A stretch of DNA of 10,111 bases. Origin: an uncultured Pseudomonadota bacterium. Its GTDB lineage: Bacteria; Myxococcota_A; Polyangia; HGW-17. Position 1 is the stretch's first letter; each line of letters opens with the position of its first letter. Location: NCBI GenBank assembly GCA_938004375.1, contig CALKWH010000066.1, positions 1 to 10,111 on the forward strand, in the 5' to 3' direction. The position numbers and the translations under genes were made by a program. This document shows positions 1 to 4,040 of the stretch, in pieces. A model generated the notes under the pieces. It was given only the letters and a program-made list of their open reading frames with translations, searched no databases and was not told the DNA's origin.

Positions 1-44
1 ATCGTATTCGGTGACTGGAGTTCAGACGTGTGCTCTTCCGATCT
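1..44. other. Illumina TruSeq adapter plus index (assembly contamination)
   Basis: Bases 11-44 are the TruSeq read-2 adapter in the orientation that ends in CTCTTCCGATCT. Bases 1-10 are the reverse complement of an 8-base index, CGAATACG, followed by AT. The same sequence occurs reverse-complemented at the other end of the contig. This is library construct sequence carried into the assembly, so genome sequence begins at base 45. Any reading frame across it, such as the well-known contaminant peptide MTGVQTCALPIS, is artificial. Confidence 0.98.
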
Positions 45-149
45 CTGCATGCCGGGCCCCCCCATGCCCATGTTCTGGGCGGCGGCCTCCGGGAGGGCCG
101 GAAGGATCGAGAAGAGCAGGAAGAACAGAAGAAAACCGTGAAACTTCAT
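45..149 (-). CDS. Small secreted protein, N-terminal fragment (truncated at contig end)
   Basis: An ATG at 149-147 is preceded by AGGAG at 160-156 with a 6-nt spacer. Thirty-five codons remain before the adapter junction. Residues 1-24 are a textbook Sec signal peptide: a short basic start (MKFHG), a Phe/Leu-rich hydrophobic core, then ALPEAAA, where signal peptidase I would probably cut before Gln25. What follows (QNMGMGGPGMQ) is rich in Met and Gly. The mature protein is lost beyond the contig end, so no function can be given; Met-rich periplasmic metal-binding or chaperone-like proteins are one speculative possibility. It starts 63 nt after the stop of the large exported protein and is probably co-transcribed with it, since no convincing terminator or promoter separates them. 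Confidence 0.7.
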
Positions 150-212
150 CACTCACTCCTCAGGGCGCCGCGTCGACGGCCCCTGCGGTAGGTTTGCCCG
201 GAGACGTGCGAA

Positions 213-1892
213 TCAGAAGATCAGCGAAAATCCCAGGATGAAATCGAAGTGGGCGTAGCTGGTGTTGCCGGGCTCCAGGCTGAAGGTGGCCAGGTAGGAG
301 ACCTCGAACTGCAGGTTGGCCCCGCAGGAGTCGGTGAAGCACAGCTGGGCGCCGCCGTAGCCGTTGAACATGGTGCCCGACGAGAAGTGGGTGTCGGCGT
401 ACTCCTTCACCGAATTGTTCTCCTCGACGGAGGCGGGCGCCGCGTGGCGCAGCCGGCCACCGCCCAGGCCCAGGCCCCAGTAGTGCCGCCAGCGCAGCTT
501 GGCGCCCAGATCCATGGGGATCGAGAGGTTCTTGTAGCGCACCAGGAACCGCATGTCGTTGCGCATGGAGTCGGTGAAGTAGAAGTCGTTCTTGGTGGTC
601 TGGTATTCCTCGTCGGCGGGGCGCAGATTGGTGTCGACGCCCACCATGCCCAACTGGAACACGCCCGAGAAGGCCGTCCGACGGTCCATCATGTAACCCA
701 GCTCGAGGTGGAGCACCGAGGCCGTGCCAAAGCCGGTGTTGATCTCGGCGCCCTTGGCCTCGGTGCGATCCGAGACCAGGCCGGTGGAGAAGCCGTAGCC
801 GGCGAACATGAAGAACATGGGCATGGCGCCCGCGTCCCAGGCCGGGCGAGCGGTCAGGGCACGGCGGGCCTTTCTGAACTCGTCGGGCTCGTCCTCGACG
901 GTCTTCTTCACCTCGTCATCTTCCATGACCTGCTCGGGCTTCTTGCCGGGGTCCTTGCCGGGGTCCTTGGCGGGATCGTCCGCGCCGGGATCCTTGGCGG
1001 GGTCATCCGCGCCGGGGTCCTTGGCGGGATCTTCGGTCCCCGCGGGGGTGTCCTTGGGGGTGTCCTTGGGCGGGTTCTTGTCCGGGGCCGGCGTGGTGTC
1101 GGTCTCGGAGGGGATCTCCATGGGCACGGTGTGGGGCTTGGCGGAGTTCCCGGAGGCGGCCACCGGCTTGTTCTCGGCCGAGAAGACCATGAGATAGTAC
1201 TTGAGCATCGGGGTGGCCGTCTGCTGCGGGGTCAGGGTGGAGACGTAGCGGCGCACGCCGACCTTCTTCATCTCGAGCTCGGTCCAGGCGCCGCCGGCGC
1301 CCTCGAGGAAGAGCACGACCTTGGCGGCCTTCAGGTCGTCCTTGACGCGGCAGAACACGGTGAGGCCGCGGCCGCGCTGGCCCTTCTCGCGGGGCGTGTG
1401 CTCGATGGGGACGGTGGTGTCCTCGGCGGGCTCGGGGGGCATGCCGGTGGCGTCCTCGAGCTCCTTGATGCGGGCCTTGGTGTCGGCCTTCGCCTGGAGC
1501 TGCTTCTTGTACTCGGCGAGGACCTGGGCATAGAAAGCGGCCAGCTTCGGGTTCGCCACCTTGTCGAGCAGCTTGGCGTCCTCCTTGACCTTGAACAACT
1601 CCATCAGGGCCTCGCGGGCCGGCGCCGTCTTGTTCAGATAGAACAGCGCGATGCCCTTCAGTTGCATCAGGTTCAACCCGTGCTCGGTGTCCCTGCAATC
1701 GCCCGAGGCGTACTTGAGGCCATCCGTGACGAGGTCCAGGCCGTCCTGGTGGTCGTAGGCCTCGATCTTCTCGATGGCCCGCATGACGGCTTCGCGCAGC
1801 TTCATCTGGTTTTCCTTCGGGCACGCGGCGAAGGCGCCGACGGGGGCGAAGGTTCCGAGAGCAAAAATAAAAAGTGCCAGAAAGTGCCGCAT
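213..1892 (-). CDS. Exported TPR-like / beta-sandwich / outer-membrane beta-barrel protein
   Basis: This gene encodes 559 residues. I chose the ATG at 1892 over an in-frame upstream start at 1916 because AAGGAG (1905-1900) lies 7 nt before it and the signal peptide starts exactly there. Residues 1-23 are a Sec signal peptide, probably cut at AFA|AC; Cys24 is in a poor lipobox context. Residues 28-145 look like TPR-type helices (REAVMRAIEKIEAYDHQDGL onward, ending PKLAAFYAQVLAEYKKQLQ). Residues 160-262 resemble the beta-sandwich with a 'KYYLMVF...' strand seen in many myxobacterial envelope proteins. Residues 265-320 are a Pro/Asp/Lys linker with three tandem 9-residue repeats. Residues 350-559 alternate aromatic and small residues and end GFSLIF, the C-terminal Phe signature used for barrel assembly. 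I infer an outer-membrane protein with a periplasmic N-terminal half. The substrate or partner is unknown. It is unrelated by sequence to the hydrogenase genes upstream and has its own AT-rich leader. Confidence 0.85.
   Translation of the reverse strand: MRHFLALFIFALGTFAPVGAFAACPKENQMKLREAVMRAIEKIEAYDHQDGLDLVTDGLKYASGDCRDTEHGLNLMQLKGIALFYLNKTAPAREALMELFKVKEDAKLLDKVANPKLAAFYAQVLAEYKKQLQAKADTKARIKELEDATGMPPEPAEDTTVPIEHTPREKGQRGRGLTVFCRVKDDLKAAKVVLFLEGAGGAWTELEMKKVGVRRYVSTLTPQQTATPMLKYYLMVFSAENKPVAASGNSAKPHTVPMEIPSETDTTPAPDKNPPKDTPKDTPAGTEDPAKDPGADDPAKDPGADDPAKDPGKDPGKKPEQVMEDDEVKKTVEDEPDEFRKARRALTARPAWDAGAMPMFFMFAGYGFSTGLVSDRTEAKGAEINTGFGTASVLHLELGYMMDRRTAFSGVFQLGMVGVDTNLRPADEEYQTTKNDFYFTDSMRNDMRFLVRYKNLSIPMDLGAKLRWRHYWGLGLGGGRLRHAAPASVEENNSVKEYADTHFSSGTMFNGYGGAQLCFTDSCGANLQFEVSYLATFSLEPGNTSYAHFDFILGFSLIF
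954..1034 (-). repeat. Three tandem 27-nt repeats encoding [DE]DPAKDPG[AK]
   Basis: Three consecutive in-frame 27-nt units (1034-1008, 1007-981, 980-954) encode EDPAKDPGA, DDPAKDPGA and DDPAKDPGK. A half unit, DPGK, follows. They sit in the linker between the beta-sandwich and the barrel of the exported protein, at residues 287-313. The copies differ at a few third positions, so they are not perfectly identical. Such a linker probably spans the periplasm or peptidoglycan as a flexible spacer, and copy number could vary between strains. Confidence 0.85.
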
Positions 1893-1899
1893 GTGCAAA

Positions 1900-1905
1900 C
1901 TCCTT
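1900..1905 (-). promoter_or_regulatory. Ribosome binding site deciding the start of the exported protein
   Basis: AAGGAG read on the minus strand lies 7 nt upstream of the ATG at 1892. This spacing supports that ATG rather than the longer in-frame start at 1916, which would add eight residues in front of the signal peptide. Confidence 0.75.
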
Positions 1906-1921
1906 GCGAAAGGCAACGTAA

Positions 1922-1984
1922 ACTACAACATGTGGGTCCGAAAGATCAATACTTAATGTCGAGAATTAATTGATTTTTGCGCAA
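1922..1984 (-). promoter_or_regulatory. AT-rich leader, probable promoter of the exported protein gene
   Basis: This is the most AT-rich stretch of the window, placed between the hairpins that follow the hydrogenase operon and the start of the exported protein gene. A weak sigma-70-like pair can be drawn on the minus strand: TTGATC (1949-1944) and TGTAGT (1927-1922) with a 16-nt spacer. The hexamers are poor matches, so the base composition and position support a promoter better than the motifs do. Confidence 0.35.
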
Positions 1985-1990
1985 GGGACG

Positions 1991-2018
1991 GGGCCCGGCG
2001 GGGATGGCCGCCGGGTCC
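1991..2018 (-). terminator. Second GC-rich hairpin after the hydrogenase/signalling operon
   Basis: Arms 1991-2001 and 2008-2018 pair over 11 positions, with one mismatch or wobble, around a 6-nt loop; the inner 8 bp (CCCGGCGG / CCGCCGGG) are perfect. It follows the 2026-2063 hairpin by 7 nt in the direction of transcription. No U-run follows, so efficient intrinsic termination is uncertain. It could instead protect the mRNA 3' end or act with Rho. Confidence 0.5.
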
Positions 2019-2025
2019 GGTGAGA

Positions 2026-2063
2026 GGCCGACTCCGGGAGGCGACCACCTCCGGGAGTCGGCC
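2026..2063 (-). terminator. Strong inverted repeat just downstream of the last response regulator
   Basis: The 16-nt arms at 2026-2041 and 2048-2063 are complementary at 15 of 16 positions: 10 bp perfect, one mismatch, then 5 bp. The loop is 6 nt. The hairpin begins 18 nt after the stop codon of the terminal response regulator (2082), which is the expected place for a terminator. On the minus strand it is followed by TCTCACC, not a U-tract. The position and stem strength argue for a 3'-end structure of the operon. Confidence 0.6.
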
Positions 2064-2081
2064 GACTCGGGGGCGAAGGGG

Positions 2082-2465
2082 TCAGCGTTTCAACAGGCGG
2101 TTGACCTTCTCGAGCAGGGTCTTGCTGGCGATGGGCTTCTCGACGAAGTCGTCCACCGGCAGGCTCTTGCCGTCGGCCTGCAGCTTGAAGGCGTTTCCGA
2201 ACTCCTGGTTGATGGAGGTCAGCATGATGATGGGCGTCTTGGCGATGGTCGCGTTGCCGCGGATGTCGAAGGCGGTGCCCACGCCCTCGGTGGTGTTGGC
2301 CATCATCACATCGAGGACGATCAGGTCCGGCAGGAACGCGAGGGCCTTCTGGAAGCCCGCCGCGCCGTCGGGCGCGGTCTCCACGGTGTGACCGGCCGCC
2401 TTCAGCGTCAGGGTCAGGAACTCGATTACGTCGCGGTCGTCGTCGATGCAGAGGATTTTCGCCAT
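2082..2465 (-). CDS. Single-domain response regulator (CheY-like receiver), operon-terminal
   Basis: The product is 127 residues and entirely a receiver domain. Acidic residues Asp8-Asp10 lie in MAKILCIDDDRDV, the phospho-accepting Asp52 in LIVLDVMM, the switch Thr83 in MLTS, and the conserved Lys110 in VEKP. Thr83 to Lys110 spans 27 residues, about five more than in CheY, because of extra sequence (INQEFGNAFKLQADGKSLPV) around helix 4. I chose ATG 2465 because AAGGAG (2479-2474) is 8 nt upstream; an in-frame TTG at 2471 is too close to that site. There is no output domain, so it should act by protein contact or as a phosphorelay intermediate. It lies 48 nt after the receiver-kinase gene, across a small hairpin, and probably ends the operon. 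Receivers with this 'LPVDxFxEKP' pattern are, to my recollection, often found beside [FeFe]-hydrogenase genes. Confidence 0.9.
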   Translation of the reverse strand: MAKILCIDDDRDVIEFLTLTLKAAGHTVETAPDGAAGFQKALAFLPDLIVLDVMMANTTEGVGTAFDIRGNATIAKTPIIMLTSINQEFGNAFKLQADGKSLPVDDFVEKPIASKTLLEKVNRLLKR

Positions 2466-2473
2466 GATCAATA

Positions 2474-2479
2474 CTCCTT
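2474..2479 (-). promoter_or_regulatory. Ribosome binding site deciding the start of the terminal response regulator
   Basis: AAGGAG lies 8 nt before the ATG at 2465 but only 3 nt before the in-frame TTG at 2471. The ATG is therefore the likely start, which removes two residues (Met-Ile) from the longest possible frame. Confidence 0.75.
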
Positions 2480-2487
2480 TTGAACAG

Positions 2488-2508
2488 CTCCGCCGGTTTC
2501 GGGCGGAG
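2488..2508 (-). promoter_or_regulatory. Small intergenic hairpin between receiver-kinase and last response regulator
   Basis: CTCCGCC (2488-2494) and GGCGGAG (2502-2508) form a perfect 7-bp stem with a 7-nt loop in the 48-nt gap between the two genes. On the minus strand it is followed by CTGTTC and then the ribosome binding site, not by a U-run. It may be a partial attenuator or an mRNA processing or stability element that changes the amount of the last receiver relative to the genes before it. Confidence 0.35.
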
Positions 2509-2513
2509 GAAGG

Positions 2514-3644
2514 TTAGAACGGCAGCCGGACGCGGAAGGTCGAGCCCACCCCGGGCTCGCTCTCCACAGCGACCGATCCGCCGTAAAGTGCGCTCAGTTT
2601 CTTCACCAGCGACAACCCGAGGCCGGAGCCTGGGATGTCGTGGGTGTGATCGTTCTTGATGCGGACGAAGTCCGCGAAGAGCCGGGCGGCCTCCTCGGGG
2701 GCGAGGCCCCAGCCGGTGTCGGCGACCTCGAGCTCGATCGCACCGTCGCGCCGGGTCAGGCGCACGGTCACGCGGCCCCCCTGGCGGTTGTACTTCACCG
2801 CGTTGGAGACCAGGTTGTTCAGGATCATCTCGAGCTCCATGCGGTCGGCCTGCAGGGTGAGCCCCGGCTCTACCTCGAGGGAGACGTCCAGCTCCAGGGC
2901 GCGGGCGGCGTTCTCCTGCCCCTCGATCGCGGCCCGGGCCAGCTCCAGGAGGTCCAGGGGCTCCAGGGTGCGGACGCGCTGGCCGCTCTCGATGCGGGTC
3001 AGGTCCAGCAGGTCGTTGATGAGCTTGCGCATGCAGCCGATGCGCAGCGAGCTGCGCTCGATCATGTCGCCGTAGGCGGCCAGATCGTCTCCGAGCAGCC
3101 GGTTGCGGATCAGGTCGAGGTAGCCGTCGACGGCGTTGATCGGGCTCTTGAGCTCGTGGGCGAGCACCGAGATGAACTGGAAGCGCACCCGGCGGTTCTC
3201 CTCCATCAGCCGGCGGGCCTGGGCGGCCAGCACGTGGTGGTGGATGGCCTTGCGCACGGTGACCCGCAGCTCCTCGGGGGTGAAGGGCTTGGCCAAAAAG
3301 TCGTACGCGCCGAGCTTGGTGGCGCGCACGGCGCTCTCGAGGGTGGCGTAGGCGGTGATCATGATGGTGACCACGTCGGGCCGCCCGGAGAGCGTGCCCT
3401 CGAGGAGCTCCATGCCGCCGATGCCCGGCAGCTTGGAGTCCAGCAGCACGATCTGCGGAGCCGTCTCGTCCAGGGCGGCGAGGAAGCTCTCCCCGTCGGC
3501 CCAGGAGGACACCTGCAGCCGGACCCGGCAGCCCACCTCGGGGACGTCGACCACGAGGTCCGAGAGGATGGACGTGACGCCGAGGCGGATGCCGAGCTCG
3601 TCGTCGACGACCGCGAGGCGGAGGGTGTCGGTGTCAGAGGACAT
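2514..3644 (-). CDS. Receiver-first soluble histidine kinase (REC-HisKA-HATPase)
   Basis: The product is 376 residues. Residues 8-130 are a receiver: Asp14/Asp15, phospho-acceptor Asp69 in LLDSKLPG, Thr97 in ITAYAT, Lys119 in AKPF. Residues 145-220 are the dimerisation/phosphotransfer domain with His163 in LAHELKSPIN. Residues 230-376 are the ATPase domain, with the N-box around Asn277 and Asn281 (NNLVSNAVKY), a G1-type DTGWGL at 309-314 and GSGLGL at 339-344. No membrane segment is visible, so it is cytoplasmic. With the receiver in front of the kinase core, phosphorylation of Asp69 by another kinase probably controls its own activity. The natural upstream kinase is the hydrogenase-domain sensor in the same operon, and the separate receivers are likely substrates. 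Its ATG overlaps the end of the preceding receiver gene by 11 nt (ATGTCCTCTGA), implying translational coupling. All catalytic residues appear intact. Confidence 0.92.
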   Translation of the reverse strand: MSSDTDTLRLAVVDDELGIRLGVTSILSDLVVDVPEVGCRVRLQVSSWADGESFLAALDETAPQIVLLDSKLPGIGGMELLEGTLSGRPDVVTIMITAYATLESAVRATKLGAYDFLAKPFTPEELRVTVRKAIHHHVLAAQARRLMEENRRVRFQFISVLAHELKSPINAVDGYLDLIRNRLLGDDLAAYGDMIERSSLRIGCMRKLINDLLDLTRIESGQRVRTLEPLDLLELARAAIEGQENAARALELDVSLEVEPGLTLQADRMELEMILNNLVSNAVKYNRQGGRVTVRLTRRDGAIELEVADTGWGLAPEEAARLFADFVRIKNDHTHDIPGSGLGLSLVKKLSALYGGSVAVESEPGVGSTFRVRLPF

Positions 3645-4023
3645 GGCCCAGCAGCCTTTCCAGCTCGGCGCGCAGCTGGGCCGCGCGCACGGGCTTCGAG
3701 AGGATGACGTCGGCGCGGATCCAGTCCTGGCCGGGGACCTTCTCGAAGGTGAGGCCGGTGGCCGAGGTGACCGCCGTGGTCATGATCACCGGCAGATCGG
3801 GGTACCGGCCCTTGATCTGATAGGCCAGGGTGAAGCCCGCGTCCGGGTCCTCCATCATCAGGTCGATCACCGCCGCGTCGGGGCGGGTCCCCTCGAGGAT
3901 GGAGACGGCCTCGCGCCGGGAGCGGGCCTCGATCACGCGGCAGCCGAGCTGCTCGAGCTGGAGCCGTCCCTGAAGCAGGAAGTCGGCGTCGTCGTCCACC
4001 AGCAGTACCGTCGTCTCACTCAT
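3634..4023 (-). CDS. Single-domain response regulator following the hydrogenase-domain kinase
   Basis: The product is 129 residues, a lone receiver domain. Acidic residues lie in LLVDDDADF (Asp10-Asp12), the phospho-acceptor is Asp54 in AVIDLMM, the switch residue is Thr82 or Thr83 in IMTTAV, and the conserved Lys110 is in LSKP. As in the operon's other stand-alone receiver, the Thr-to-Lys segment is about five residues longer than in CheY (TSATGLTFEKVPGQDWIRAD). I took ATG 4023, with AGGAG only 4 nt upstream. ATG 4035 adds MRRT and has GGGGAG 8 nt upstream, so it is a real alternative. The gene begins 17 nt (or 5 nt) after the sensor kinase stop codon and overlaps the next kinase gene by 11 nt. 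It is the obvious cognate partner of the hydrogenase-domain kinase. With no output domain, it must signal by phosphotransfer or by binding a partner. Confidence 0.9.
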   Translation of the reverse strand: MSETTVLLVDDDADFLLQGRLQLEQLGCRVIEARSRREAVSILEGTRPDAAVIDLMMEDPDAGFTLAYQIKGRYPDLPVIMTTAVTSATGLTFEKVPGQDWIRADVILSKPVRAAQLRAELERLLGHVL

Positions 4024-4040
4024 GGTTCTCCTCATGTTTC

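Noticed and set aside
150..212. Possible terminator between the exported protein and the small secreted protein
   Set aside because: Only an imperfect, bulged pairing can be drawn (around 161-184) and no U-tract follows, so a terminator call is not supported.
954..1034. Direct repeats that could be read as a short CRISPR array
   Set aside because: The units are contiguous 27-nt in-frame coding repeats with no spacers, inside a coding region.
249..1973. Long open frame on the plus strand antisense to the exported protein
   Set aside because: It is a high-GC shadow: composition dominated by Gly, Val, Ala and Leu with no domain, ribosome site or signal, while the opposite strand has a signal peptide, repeats and a barrel.
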